64,000 nucleotides of DNA. It comes from Neurospora intermedia (Eukaryota; Ascomycota; Sordariomycetes; Sordariales; Sordariaceae). The position numbers and the translations under genes are program-made. Each line of letters opens with the position of its first letter. Position 1 is the first letter of the stretch. The stretch covers positions 2,666,001 through 2,730,000 of the forward strand of contig BTPP01000003.1 of NCBI GenBank assembly GCA_037102815.1, in the 5' to 3' direction. A model generated the notes under the pieces. That model ran no database searches. It was not told the DNA's origin and saw nothing but the letters and a program-made list of their open reading frames with translations. This document shows, piece after piece, positions 12,936-25,368 of the stretch.

Positions 12936-14435
12936 TGATCATTACTGTTTGCACATTTCTAGTTGCTTTTCTTCGCTGTCAAAGTAGAATTATAGATACG
13001 GGTTTCTTTTGTTGGGTTCTTTGGAGGGGCGGGACAAAAGGGGAATGGTAAGGAATGGCCGTTTTACCCGAGACGCATGGAGTTTCCGGACAGTCCCAGG
13101 TTTACTTAGTTACTTTTGAGCGGCTTCTCTTGGGTTGTATGTTCATCATGTTGCAATCTCTACATACACATTGGTGTTCTGAGGATACATCTCGGGGTGT
13201 TGAGTTTCCAAGCGAGAAACCTCATGGTGGGCGGAGAGGAGGAAGGCAAGCGACATCGAGGATGGGTTAGGAGCTTTATGAAGGCGGCGTCCGGTGTGGG
13301 TTAACATGGGCACTTAAACTTTATTAGCCACATTACAGTTCCAGTTCCTGCTTTCCTGGGAATGGCGGTATTACACATACTCCAAAAGAGAAGCATTTGG
13401 ACCTTTTGTGTTCATCTACCACATTGACAACGGTTAGTTGATCATAAACGGCACAATCCATCCCGGATCCAAGGTCTCTGTAAATTTAGTGCAACCCAAC
13501 GATCCATCGTGTGCTTCCGGTGACGGGAACGGGGTGTGGTGTTTCGCACGTGGGATACCAGATCAGTGCGGCTGACAAAGATCAACCCCCAGAGGTTTGT
13601 TAGCGCGAAACTTGCAACGGGCATGAACCAAAACTCGACCCCGTTTACAGTAGGTAATACTACCTAGGTACCAACGAACCAGATGCTGTTGAGGCCTGGA
13701 ATGCCGCCCCTACCAGTCTAAAAGTAATATGGAAAAAGGCCCTCTGCAAGTACCGAGCTAACGAACTTCTATTTCGCAGGCAATGTGTAGGTATTTGTAC
13801 ATACCCACCGAGCATATCTGGCCTTCAGCCCACGTAGGGGTACTGTCAACCCAGGTTTGGGGCTGCAGCTAGGTTGGAGCGGCAGGTTGAGGTTGTGGGG
13901 CTTTTCGATGCTTTTCCACAATGGGGGCCGCACTAGGTACGCTCGGACCAACTAAATCTTTCTGAATACCCTGGGCCAATTGCCTGCCTGGAAATTTTTC
14001 GAGGACGTCGGTTTAAAAGTCTATGAGCTCGCAGTGAAGGGCAGATTGGACCAAACACCGACAACTGGACCGATCTTCCGTGTCCTTTTGTAAAGAAGGT
14101 TTCAAGATTCGACTACGAACGAGCTTGGCATCCTTTTTTGTTGTTTCCTGTGGGATTCTGGCAATTTTTTAGGTCTCTTCTTGTCGCCTCTTGGTTTTGC
14201 TTTCCACATCAAACCGAACCGACAGACGAGGGTGGGCCTTCATTGAGGAAAAGCATCCTATCTCACCTCACCACCATCAACATCTTACTTTTTCTTCTTT
14301 TTCTTTTTTTGTTTTTTTTCTCTTTCAGTCTCCCTATAAGTAGATTCGGCTGGCCATCCTTCTCGGCGACAACCACACTCTCACCGTCCAATCCAAAATA
14401 CTTAACCCGTCCACAATCACGGCAACAGTCTCACA
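12936..14435. other. Intergenic spacer between PP2C and UTP23 genes
   Basis: About 1.5 kb without a supportable gene. It has a T/G-rich 3' UTR region after the phosphatase stop, a TACCTAGGTACC motif near 13660, and a strongly pyrimidine-rich strand just before UTP23. Confidence 0.5.
14284..14332 (+). promoter_or_regulatory. Pyrimidine (C/T) tract upstream of UTP23
   Basis: A nearly pure T/C stretch ends about 100 nt before the UTP23 start codon. Such tracts sit in core promoters, just before transcription starts, in many highly expressed ascomycete genes. The role is inferred from composition and position only. Confidence 0.35.
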
Positions 14436-15578
14436 ATGGGCAAGAGCAGGAAGGCCTACAAGAAGCTGATGCGCTCGTTTGAGCAGCTCGGCTTCCGCCA
14501 GCCCTACCAGCTGCTCCTGACCAGCGACATCGTGCTCGACACGGTCAAGCTCGACATCATGAACTTGTTCCAGAAGACGCTCAACACCAAGGACATCAAG
14601 CCCATGATCACCCAGTGCTGCATCCGCGCCCTCTACGCAAAGAACAAGCCCGGCCCCGACCGGGACCCGAACGTCCCAGCCGCCATCGAGCGCGCCAAGA
14701 CCTTTGAGAGGAGACGCTGCGGCCATCTGATGGACCAGGACCCCCTTACTGAGCGCGAATGCATGCTCTCAGTCGTGGACCCCAAGGGCAAAGGGCAGAA
14801 TAAATTTCGTTATGTGGTGGCGACCAATGATGAGTGGTTGGTAAGTAATTGGTGCTCAGTGGAACAGGATGTTCTTGGTGGACTGGAGCTCTTTGATGGG
14901 TAAACAATGGCGTTTGCTAATTTGTTTGGTTCAACAGCGGCACAGGTTGAGGTCGGTGGTGCCTACGCCACTGATGTATTGTCGCAGGAGTGTCATGATC
15001 CTCGAGCCCATGTCCGAGGCATCACAGCAAATCAGAGACAGGGAGGAACGTCAAAAGTAAGCATCAATCACCAGTCAACCAACCATCAAACATCCGTTCG
15101 CGAACCCCCCCTTCCGGCAATACTAATACACTTCCACAGGTTCAAGGATGGCATTATCAGAAGGTCACCAAAGAGAAAGAGAGAAGATGGCGACGAAAAA
15201 GAAGACTCCGAAGGCGATTCTGACAGCGAGGGCGAGGGTGGCCAGGGTCAGGAAGTCAACAAGGAGAAATCGACAGATGCAACTGGTTCCGCGGAACAGG
15301 AACAGAAGGAGAAGAAAAAGAAAAAGAAGAACTATGGTCCCAAACAGCCAAATCCCCTGGCGATGAAGAAAGCCAAGAAGGAAGACGACAAGAAGAAGAA
15401 ATCGCCCTCAGATCCACAAAGGCCGAAGAAACCCTCGGACACGAATGCGGATTCGACAGCTGAGGGCAAGGCTAAGCGGAAGCGTCGTAGGAAAACCGCC
15501 GGCGGCGCCGCGGAGGGTGGGGGTGGTGCCGGGGAGCAGTCAGCGGAGACGACAGCGGCTGGTGTCAAGGAGGAGTGA
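14436..15578 (+). CDS. UTP23: rRNA-processing protein UTP23 (PIN-domain, small-subunit processome)
   Basis: Nucleolar protein needed for early 18S rRNA processing and release of the snR30 snoRNA. Exons 14436-14840, 14938-15056 and 15140-15578 give 320 residues. The N-terminus (MGKSRKAYKKLMRSFEQLGF, then RQPYQLLL) is the signature start of the Utp23/Fcf1 PIN family. The zinc-binding CCHC set fits Cys61/62, Cys95, His97 and Cys109. Like yeast Utp23, the PIN domain is expected to be catalytically degenerate. The C-terminal third, from about residue 180, is a charged Lys/Glu-rich tail with several basic runs (KKKKKK, KRKRRRK), suitable for nucleolar location and RNA contact. Introns are 97 and 83 nt with GTAAGT/GTAAGC donors. 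The stop is followed by a short AT-rich 3' region. Confidence 0.95.
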
Positions 15579-17339
15579 ATCAGGAGTTCAATAAACTGTT
15601 GAGTGAACGGTTTACATAGGGTCCATGATCTCACGGTTTATGGCTGGAGGTGACTCAGCTACGACAAAGACCCTTGGAATTGACTCCCGCCAACCCGAGC
15701 ACCACCACCATTACCTACTCATACGATACTAGCATGCAGATATCTATTGACGCACAGGCTTGTCTTGTTCGCTACTGTTCGGATTACAGATTGCCGATCC
15801 TACAACCTTTGAACAAAGACGGGAGATCTGACATTGCCCAAAGCAAGCCAGAAGCAGAAAGGGGACGGCGGACGGAGAGCTTCCTGTTGGCAAGGATGTG
15901 TGACAGAAATGTCGCCAAGATAGGTGAATGGGGAGGAATCTCAGGCGCAAGGGTTGAGAGGGTCTACCTATGATATATGGTTCGTTATGTTTACATACAG
16001 ACGTGTATCTCGAAGGCGCTTTTCTCAGGTAGAGCTGGATCGGATAGAATATTCCCACTAATGTTCACAAGGTCAATGCAGGCTGGTTCTGGGCTGTTAC
16101 ACTAGCTGTGAACGGACGAGTCGATTTTTAACCCTGCTGGCGCTCGCTTTGTATACCAGAGGAGGTCAAGCGCTGCTTGCTATACCTACCAGATTGTGGG
16201 CGTACATTAACACTGAAAAGAAAAAAGAAAAAAAAAAAAAGTTAGCGAATGAGGATGCGGTAGCCAGAAGTAGACTGTATCTTTTCCTCATAAACAAGCG
16301 ATGATTTCCGTAATCCCACGAACCTGATCATGCAAACCGACCATACTGAGATCTTTCAGGCTGTTATGGTACGTCCGTCAACCTCGAAGTACTCACTCGC
16401 TCGAATCGAGCACTGCAAGTATGGTGGGAGGACCACTGACTAACTTTGTCACTTTCCCCTTCTCATAGGCAAACGATGTTGTCGACTAAATTGCAGTTGT
16501 CCTCGGAGTTCGACCACGGCGAATGGCTGGTCGTAAGAATATCACGGCCAGTATGGTACCATACACCTGGGGAATACTCTTATCGTGCATCCAAGCGTCT
16601 TTATTATGTCTTTGAACCTGACTTCAAGGCAGTTCCTGAACGCAAGAATCCCTCACGGAACCGGCCGATGCCCTCTAAATTATGGTATCACAGTTCTGTA
16701 ACGGCCTTTCCTAGCCAAAGCGAGCTGCATTGGACTGTCCATCTTCGCTTTAGTATTTTAACGACCACTTCGCCCGGCTATCGTCTCTGCAGGTCCGGAA
16801 CGATGGATGGACGACAGTCCAGACTGAATTTGTACCTGAGAGCCGTAAGGAAGCCCTGATTGTGAAAAGATGTTCATTTCAACATTACGTAAATCCGATG
16901 GATGCTTCTACATCTCGGTATATCTCGTCCGAGGTTGGCGTTCGTGTTGGGTTGAATGGACACACACCTATGGACGACGCGTATTAACTGTTTGGGGAAA
17001 CATTTCAACGCCCCTGCCCCGCCGCACTGACTTGAACCTGAGACAGGGGTAGGGGGACTTTGCAGGGCAGCGTATACGCAGTACACTACCTTACACTAGG
17101 TACGTATCCTCCAAGCGGAAGTGACAGGCCAAAATGTCAATGTGTTGTTGCGCCCAGTTGCTGCTCATTCCGTCCTTCAAAACCCGGTCTCAACTCTCCC
17201 CTCCCGTCATCCGACATATTGAGCCCGTCAAAGGCTACTCCCAATTCCATCCGAATTTCGTCTTTGGACCCCACCCAAAGCGACAGCCTAACAAGCGCCG
17301 AATCCATCACAGTGATCGAGTACGTTCAAGACACACGCC
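15579..17339. other. Intergenic spacer before the DUF726 gene
   Basis: About 1.8 kb with no recognised gene. A 137-codon open frame lies at 16446-16859 on the plus strand, but its product matches nothing I know, its composition is unlike neighbouring exons, and no splice partners were found. An A-rich stretch occurs near 16220-16240, and an ACTAGGTACGTA motif near 17096. Confidence 0.45.
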
Positions 17340-20300
17340 ATGCCGGGACTCGGTGCAGGCCCGGCTGGCGACGACCACCAACAAGCCTCGGCAACCGGGG
17401 TCAACAAGCAAGAACAAAAGAATACCGTAGCCGTGTCACAACCCGGCAGCGTCCAAGAGCCGCCGGAGCTCGACGACTTCGGCTTGCCCATTCGGAAGTA
17501 CCATGCCCCTATGATTGCCACAACAACAACAACAACAACAACCACAACAACACCACAACCACACGCGATCCCGAAAGCGACGGCCTCAGTCAAGGATGCG
17601 ACGTCCACAGACGACGACGCCCAAGATGTCGGGAAGACGACGGCGACAGAACGATATATGACATTAAGCAGCAACCACGATGACCAGAAATCCAACAAGC
17701 CCGGTCCAGGCCGCGAGAACAGAAACAGCGATGCGCAGGCGCCGCAACTCCCTTCAGGTGCACGACACGAACATTGTAAACAACAAGGCGAATCCTCGAC
17801 AGCCCTACCGGCCTCCAGGAATCCGAGTATATCCACTCCGAAAGCTCTGGAGATGCCGTCCGAGCCTCCGTCAAAAGAGGCCAGGTCACCAGGCACCCAA
17901 GAACATACAGTCACGTCGGAGACGAAGCCGGTAGCAGTGAAGGAGCCCCCCAAGTACCAAGATATGGCCATAGCCGAAGTCAGGAAAGATCAAGAGCTTT
18001 CTCCGGGCCATAAGCGCGAAAATAGCACTGTCGCCATGGGAGGCGCCGGGGCTCTTGGCGTAGCCGGCACGTCTGGCTTTTCCCATCAACAGCTGACACT
18101 GAGCCAGCCCTCGGAGGAGAAGAAGAAAGACGAGGATGACGAATGGCAGGAAATGCCGGCATATGCGCCGTATGACATTTATGATGACGACAACAAGCTG
18201 ATCGCGCGGGAACACGACGAGTCAGAGGAAGAGAAGGTCCAGTACGCGGGGCTAGGTGGCGCGGGCAAGGGATATACTAGGGTCCTCCTCGACGACGACG
18301 CCGAGTCCCAGACCAGCATGGACGAGAACACCCAGTACCTCTTCAAAGACCCAGGAGGAGGCACAGGCGTGGCAGAGGAAGACGATGTACAGCGCGATGC
18401 CGTCAGTCAACTACAAGCCACCAAGGAGTTACTCACGGAGGGCCAAAGGATCGCCTATGTCGGCTTGACGAGGCTGGAACTGTCGGTCATGGTGAGGGAG
18501 GTTGACAATCTTCAGCAGGGGAGGAGCAAGCCACAGAAGGAAGTCACATTCGCCGCCGAAAGCATGAAGATGTGGAGTCAGAAGATGATGATGCGCTTGT
18601 ACTCGCACATGGACATCAGCCCGGCCGAGCAGATCATGATCGAGCAGCTTGCTGCGCATGGCGTCATGCCCCAAGACCTGACTCCGGTGCTAATGGCAAA
18701 CGCGAGGGTCAGAAACCCCATGGCTGACGAAGCGAACAAAAGAGATTCGACGTCGTCTGCTTCGAAATCTTCACGTCCCAACTCGATACCCCCATCCCCA
18801 GACTCGGAGTCACCTGCCGAACCTCCGCCGCCGTATTCAATTGATGACAAGTCAGAACTGGATGAGTCGGTCAGGATGCCCTCGCAGATGCCGACCTCGC
18901 AAAAGATCGACATCGATCTGAGGTGGACGGTACTTTGCGACTTGTTCCTCGTCCTCGTTGCGGATTCTATCTACGACGCCAGGTCAAGAACCCTACTCGA
19001 GAGAGTCGCCAAGGATCTTGAGATTCCCTGGGTTGACATCTGCCGGTTTGAGAAGAAAGTGACAGATGCCCTGGAGATGCAGCAGGCCGTTGAGAAGGAG
19101 AATTGGAACGAGGAAGAGCACAAAGAGAACCGGCGCAAGATGGCCCTCAAGAAACGTTACATCATGATGGGCCTAGCAACTGTTGGCGGCGGCTTGGTTA
19201 TCGGCTTGTCTGCCGGCCTGCTTGCTCCGGTGATTGGTGCTGGCCTGGCTGCAGGCTTCACGACGATTGGTGTTGGCGGTACAACCGGCTTTTTAGCTGG
19301 CGCCGGAGGTGCTGCCATTATCACATCCTCGGCCGCGGCATCTGGTAGCATCATTGGCGTCCGTGCGGCCAACAGGCGAACGGGCGCCGTAAAGACATTC
19401 GAGTATAGACCGCTACACAACAATAAGAGGGTAAATTTAATCGTAACAGTGTCTGGGTGGATGACGGGCAAGGTGGATGACGTCCGGTTGCCTTTCAGTA
19501 CAGTGGATCCATTGATGGGTGATATCTACTCGGTTCTGTGGGAGCCGGAAATGCTGACCAGTATGGGAGATACCATTAATATTTTGGCCACAGAGGTAAG
19601 CGCTCAATTCTACGCATTCGGGTTATGAAGGAGGCATGTGGTATTAACTCATCTCCAGGCCCTCACGCAAGGTCTTCAACAGCTCCTAGGCAGTACCATC
19701 CTGATGAGCTTAATGTCTGCTATCCAGCTACCGGTCGTGCTTACCAAGCTCTCATATCTCATCGACAACCCCTGGGCTGTCTCTCTCGACCGTGCCACTG
19801 CAGCTGGCCTCATTCTCGCAGATTCGCTTATTGACCGTAACCTGGGAACCCGCCCCGTCACCCTTGTGGGATATTCCCTGGGTAGTCGCGTGATCTATTC
19901 CTGCCTCCAGGAACTCGCCAGGAAGGGCGCTTTTGGCCTCGTCCAGAACGTCTATCTGTTTGGCAGTCCCATCGTTGTGAAGACGGATGAATATCTCCGC
20001 GCGTGCGCCGTGGTTTCTGGACGCTTCGTCAACGGATACAACCGCAATGACTGGATCTTGGGATACCTTTTCCGCTTGACCAACGGCGGTATCAGGCGCA
20101 TTGGGGGTCTTGCCCCCATCGAGGGGATTGCCGGGATAGAAAACTTTGACGTTACCGAGTTCGTGGTGGGTCACATGGATTACCGTACGGCGATGCCACG
20201 GCTCCTTCGTGAATGCGGTTGGATGGTCGAGAACGACGAGTTTGACGAAATCGAGGAGCCAGATCCAGAGAATCATCAGGAAAGACAACGCGAACTCATT

Positions 20301-21254
20301 AATGAAATTGAAGAGGCAAGAAAGGAGCTCGAAAGAGAGGGGAGGGAAAGGTCGGGGAGCAAGAGCGGTGGTGCATTTAGCTTCTTCAAGAAGAAGAAGC
20401 CAAAGAGGCAGGAATGGGAAGTTTACGAAGACTCGGCCAAAGCGGGTGGCGGCGCCTCCGGGAGCGGTGGAAAGACGGAGGACAAGGACGGTAATAACCA
20501 TGGCGTACTCTTCGATGTCGACGCCATCCGCGCCGAGCTGGCCAAGGAAGCCAAGGAACAACAAAAGAAGAGGGTTGTCTCACAGAACGGCAGCGGGGGC
20601 ATTAATGAGGATGCCCTTCAGGTCAAAGAAATCAGGAGTACGCTGCCGCCCATGCAACTGAAGGTGCCGCCTCCTCTCGGCCCGCCGGCGCCTGTAATAA
20701 AAGGCTCGCGAGACCACCTGAGAGAGACTAGGAGCGCCAGCCTCGGAGCAGTTCCTCCCTATCGCGGATTCTCGAGCGTCGAGTACAACAACAGGCACCA
20801 GTCCACCGTTTCGTTATCGAACGATCGCAAAGAGGAGAACGTCTGGAACTCACCACCACTGCCACCATCAACAACAAGCTCCTCTCGTCGATACGATTAC
20901 AGTGCCGTCCATGCAAAGAGTGGGTTTGGGGCAGATGAATATGGCTACAATGGTGGTGGTCGCCAGCACGACGATGACGGCGAGATTCAAATGACGTTTG
21001 ACACGGCGTTTGAAGCGTCTCCTCCTCCTCCTCCTCCTCCTCCTCCTCTTTCTAAGCCAAGTACTTCTTCATACGGAAAGTCAAGCTCATCGAGCTATGG
21101 GAATTCTTCCGCTTCCGCCTCAACCCCGGCAAGACCGGAGATCAAGTCGGTGCAGACGGTACCGGTTCTTCCGGCAGCTAATAACCCGTGGGCTGACTTT
21201 GATGATGACGACGACTTTGGAAAGGAGAAGGAGATCTCGATGACGTTCGCTTAG
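17340..21254 (+). CDS. DUF726 (TMCO4/Mil1-type) alpha/beta-hydrolase-fold membrane protein
   Basis: Member of the DUF726 family, which includes human TMCO4 and yeast Mil1 (YFL034W), a lipase-like protein that works with the AP-1 clathrin adaptor. Exons 17340-19595 and 19659-21254 (63-nt intron, GTAAGC donor) give 1283 residues. The first ~450 residues are low-complexity and acidic, with a poly-Thr run from an ACA repeat. A conserved helical region follows (LTEGQRIAYVGLTRLELSVM, about residue 365). Residues about 605-680 are very rich in Gly, Ala, Ile and Val and probably form membrane-inserting segments. The lipase nucleophile motif GYSLG places Ser at about residue 825, and a later GHMDYR could supply the catalytic His. 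The tail is charged with a KKKKPK stretch and a Pro run. The start is the first ATG of the long frame; an upstream exon is not excluded. Confidence 0.9.
17521..17560. repeat. ACA/ACC trinucleotide repeat inside the DUF726 gene
   Basis: A run of about a dozen CAA/ACA-type triplets within the first exon, read as poly-Thr. It is in frame and probably length-variable between strains. Confidence 0.8.
21018..21050. repeat. CCT trinucleotide repeat coding for poly-Pro
   Basis: About ten CCT triplets near the 3' end of the DUF726 gene encode an uninterrupted Pro run in the disordered tail. A second CCT array (21905-21925) lies in the spacer just beyond the acylphosphatase stop. Confidence 0.8.
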
Positions 21255-21940
21255 AGACAAAGACAAGGACAGCGCTTCAAACCCAGATAGGAAAAGCACA
21301 ATATCCACGCACAGTACGTATCATTAGCCTTGCTTTGCAGAGGTAAGGGGTGAAAAAAAAAAGAGGAAAAAGCAAGAAGTCACAGGCACAAGCGAGCAGC
21401 TTGTAGAAATAGAGAAAGTAATACAAAAGTAACAATGGTGGAGGGTATTCTTTGACAACTATGGTGTCAATGGGGTTGTTGCAAAAATGTGCGAAGATAT
21501 GATGAGGGACGGGTTTGCGGATGGTTGGACGGGTGAATTATTTCAGCTTGGAACACATTGGGTGCGGTGTGGTGTTGTGGATAGTGTATGAAGCATACTG
21601 GTATTTGTTTGTATCTTCCTTTTTATTTTTATTTTTTATTTTTTGGTATAGTAAGGTAGAATCAACTAACTGGTCATGAAGAACTGTTGAAGCTACCCCT
21701 GTATCGTTTTCACTTGGGTTTCCAGGAGCCTACGTCTATTTTAGTCACGTCTAGACCAGGATGGCTGATATTTTCCCGTGACCCAATCACCGAGTCGACA
21801 ACCTTTCTTCCATCATGCTGCTATACCTTTCAATTCATCACAGAGTTGAACTCCAAGACAGCTTCCAGGCCTCCACCTCCCCAACATCGGACACTGCCAT
21901 CACCCCTCCTCCTCCTCCTCCTCCTCATCAAAACATTAGA
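21255..21940. other. Convergent 3' spacer between DUF726 and acylphosphatase genes
   Basis: About 690 nt lies between two stop codons facing each other. It holds A-rich and T-rich stretches suitable for polyadenylation on either strand and a CCT microsatellite at about 21905-21925. No gene seen. Confidence 0.55.
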
Positions 21941-23072
21941 TCAGCCCCTTCTAACCTGAAACCCCGACTCCCCATCCACCAACTCTCTATCCTCCACATC
22001 GAGCTTGGAAACAAGCGCGTGTGTCGGTCCCTTCTTCAAGTCCTTTATGAGCTGGGCAACAGAGGTTTCGTCTCCTTGGGCTTCTCCTTCGACCTGAAAA
22101 TTGGAACAAAATGAGAGGTGTCAGTCGGTCAGTGGGATAGGATGGGGGGGGGGGGGGGGGGGGGGGGGGTTCAAGCTTCGTGAGTGATCAGGGGTGACTT
22201 GATGGTGGATCCAAGTAAAAGAAACTGTGGCAGTGTACAAGGGGAGATGTAAGTGTAAATGGAAATGTAAATGTAATTTGATGTCTAGAGGTAGGTAGAT
22301 TTTTGATGCAACTTGCCTTTTCGTCGGATCGGTTACGAACCCAGCCTGTTAGGTTGAGCTCTTGGGCTCGGTTGGCTGTGAATTTTCTTGTATATATATG
22401 TATATGTTAGTTTTCTTTACGACAAGATTACTTGTTTGGTCGAAAATGACAGGTGAGTGACAATTACATAGAGGAGGGAATAGTAATGTGGAAATGGAAT
22501 TATGTAACTGTGAAAAACAATGAAGTATGTGTGTGATTTGATGACACCGCACCCAGGAAGGGAAGAAAAAACCCCGAGATGAAATACTGCAATGTATACT
22601 TATATATATCTACACCACTAGGCATAAAGGGAACTTGAGATCTGAATGATAATTCTTTCACCACTTACCGGTAGAAAACACCTTCATCATACGCGACAAG
22701 TCAGGAACATCAACGAGATTCAAGTTGTCAAGCGGAGACCTTGAATCCCAAGCCTCAAACCAATTACTGTGGCTCGAGTGGCCGAGACGCATGGTAACCT
22801 TGGGTGTCTTACCTTGAACCCTGCCATGGGCAAGAAAGTAAACCTATTTTATTTGATGAAAAGCTCAGAAAGTCAGCAAAAGCTCAGTAACAGACCGTCG
22901 TTCGCGCTCATACAGTTCAAGACTTCATTCACTGTATATATAACAGCCGCCGCGAGCTTGGGACAAGTTCAGGAGTGGAGCTAAGCTAGTACAGTGGCCA
23001 GCCTTTCAATGCAATGAAAAGCCTGAAAAAAATGATAACTGAGATAGAAAGACTTACTCTTCTAGTTCCCAT
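21941..23072 (-). CDS. Acylphosphatase, five small exons
   Basis: Small cytosolic enzyme that hydrolyses acyl phosphates to a carboxylate and phosphate. The gene has no long open frame and was rebuilt from exons 23058-23072, 22813-22843, 22669-22681, 22317-22386 and 21941-22093 (15, 31, 13, 70 and 153 nt), giving 93 residues, the usual family size. The spliced protein carries VQGVFYR with the phosphate-binding Arg20 and GWVRN with the catalytic Asn38. The 18-residue spacing equals that of human acylphosphatase (Arg23/Asn41). VEGEAQGD and KKGP are also family motifs. Oddities: the third exon is 13 nt; the last intron has a GCAAGT donor (GC-AG type) and holds a 26-base homopolymer; the first exon is only 15 nt. 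Intron lengths are 214, 131, 282 and 223 nt, long relative to the exons. The first exon is the least certain piece, although MGTRR joined to VYFLAHG fits the family well. Confidence 0.9.
22144..22169. repeat. 26-base G homopolymer inside an acylphosphatase intron
   Basis: An uninterrupted run of 26 G on the plus strand, so C on the transcribed RNA of the minus-strand gene. It lies in the GC-AG intron, about 50 nt from the acceptor at 22094. Such runs are unstable and error-prone in sequencing, so the true length may differ. Confidence 0.9.
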
Positions 23073-23652
23073 TTGGAATGTTTTTGATATACCGATCTCT
23101 GATATGTTTGCGTTGGTCGTCGCGCGTTGCTGGTTCTTTTTGCGTGTTCGCGACTTTGAAACTCAGCATGCTCAGCTAGGGATGTGATGTCAGAGGGTCC
23201 CGGGTTCTGATAAGATAAGGAAAGGTGTGCATCCATGTGTACATAGTGGGGTAGCTCATGCCTTACGGCGGTTACGTAATTAGGTTATAGGCCCGGTCTG
23301 GAAGCTATAGCATCGTGTCTTGACAATTGACGAACTCGATGGTTGTATATCTGGTGACAATACTCATCAAACACCGCAAGTATGAAAACTGGAGAGAGAT
23401 CGCATGTCATGGACAAAGTCAGGCCATGTTGAATTGGGAGCAACCCCAAGTTTACAGTTAGTAACCGTCGTGATGGCCGTGCTCACTTCCACCCCGACTT
23501 TATGCGGCTAGGTGTGGTTCAGACGAACCACCATCGGTCATTGAACGCATCGTGAAACCATTCTTGCACTAATAGGAATGCGGTAGTCGTAGTAAACATA
23601 AAGCTCTCATGCAATGCATCCATTCAATCAATCCATGAAACATGCCCGTCCA
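23073..23652. other. Spacer between acylphosphatase start and VMA13 stop
   Basis: About 580 nt; should hold the acylphosphatase promoter and the VMA13 3' UTR. No further gene seen. Confidence 0.5.
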
Positions 23653-25368
23653 TCACTTGGTGTCAAAGCTGTACTGCAACCATCCACCAAGAGCACGCAG
23701 GCTCTCCCACCGGACATTTTCATCAGCTTCGCCCATTAACTCCATGATTCGTCTTTTGAGACCATATCTCTCCAGCTGGCTCCGCTTCTCGGGTACTTCG
23801 CGAACTAGGTAGCCAACGTCGTTACATGCAATCGCCAGCACCGCCTTGTCGTTCTCCCAAGGTTGCTGCATGATTTCGGCCAGCTTGCGCACAATCTCGC
23901 CATTTTCGTAGTCCAGAATCTTGCGAGCATTTTCCGCCCAAAAGACAGAGCTGCGATGAGGAGGTGACCATCTGAGATGACCCGAGTTGACTTCGGCGAC
24001 GTACTCGTCAAATGTCGTTTTGGTCTTGGTGTACTCTTCAACAAGTTCCCGCAGCTTGTCTCGGTCTTCAACTAGATCTGGATCCGTAAACTGCCGGCTC
24101 GAAAGGTTCTGCAGCAACTGGGGGAGGCGAGCCAGCACGGCGGTAGGGAGGAGAGAGTTCTGATTATTCGACAGCAAATTGTAAAGCGTTGCGATGATGA
24201 GTCGCGTCGTCTTTTCCTTGGGCGAAAGTCGGAGAAGGTGGGTATAGAGCAGCACAATGTCGTATTCACTGTGGTAGAGTTTGGGTTAGCTGTTGTCCAC
24301 TCATTCTTCTCAGACGGGTCTTCCTACTTGTTCAAATCATCACCGATATCCGCAGCCTCGAAACTCAACTGCCACAGGACAAGAAGCACATGGTAGAGGA
24401 GCTGTAGACCGACTCCGCCACCAACTGAGGCCTCGAAACCGCTCCTTGGGGGTGCGGTAGTCCCGCTCCACAGATTAGCTGATGCATCACCGCCAGAAAT
24501 ACCAGCAGCAGCACGTAGAATGTCGATCAGCGGCCCGACCGTCTCGCTGCGTTGCTTCCAGAATTGCTGCCTGCAGACACGGCTGTAGAGAAGTTGCGAG
24601 TACTCTTGGACGCCAATATCCTGCAGTCCGGCATCCGAGTTCTTGGTTAGGGAAGCAAGATAGCTAAATAGCATGGGCAATGCCTTCTCTGCCGTAGCTG
24701 TAGATTCATCTCTGGAGCCAGCCATGAGACGGACGAGAACTATAGAGGTCAGAAGAGGAATTGGGTCTTCGGTGTTGGTCGAATGCGCAAGAAGCGGCAG
24801 AATGTTCTTGTAGGGATTAGAATCTTCAGACTGGAAAAAAGCTTTCGACAGAGCGGGAACATCTGTGGCATAACACGTTAGATGAGGGTTGCCAACTCGT
24901 AGTTCAGTGAACTCGATTAATGGGTGTACATCGATATGCGATGTCACTGCCAAGGTGATTCCTCACAGTGGAAGCTGCTACGGGAAACGATGGAAAAGAG
25001 GTGAACAAGTGGAAGGAGCATAGTAATGTACGAGCATCACGGGTAGCAGGAAACAAAGGGAACCGACCGTCTAGCAAGTCGCTGAGCAAGACGAGGAGGT
25101 ACTGGCACACGTCTGGTCGCTTGGATGCCAGTTCCAGTACGCTCCTCTGTCCATTATTGCCAGCAAAGAGTGTCTTGTATCCATCCAGGTTGGCCTCGAT
25201 GACTTGTCTGCGCACATCCCGTTTAACGTTGTCGATAGGGACAGCCCGGATCTTTGCTAGCTGCTCCTCCGTCAGAGTGCCCGCGCGGACGGCGCCATCC
25301 CACGGGATTGGCCGTCGACGGGTATTGCCTTGCAGCGACGCGAGATAGGTTGGCGGATCAAGGGACAT
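23653..25368 (-). CDS. VMA13: V-type proton ATPase subunit H
   Basis: Regulatory subunit H of the V1 sector of the vacuolar ATPase, needed for activity of the assembled pump and for silencing free V1. Exons 25068-25368, 24328-24862 and 23653-24268 give 483 residues, close to the 478 of yeast Vma13. The start MSLDPPTYLASLQGN and the C-terminal run (SVFWAENARKILDYENGEIV, then ACNDVGYLVREVPEKR) are characteristic of subunit H. The protein is entirely alpha-helical with armadillo/HEAT-like repeats. Introns are 205 nt (GTCGGT donor) and 59 nt (GTAGGA donor), both with CACAG acceptors, and the joins keep phase (LLDD-VPALSK; DLNN-EYDIVLL). Confidence 0.95.

Noticed and set aside
16446-16859. 137-codon open frame upstream of the DUF726 gene
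   Set aside because: No family features, composition unlike the neighbouring exons and no splice partners; likely a chance frame.
19752-20564. 270-codon minus-strand frame
   Set aside because: It lies opposite the conserved GYSLG hydrolase domain of the DUF726 gene and is explained by it.
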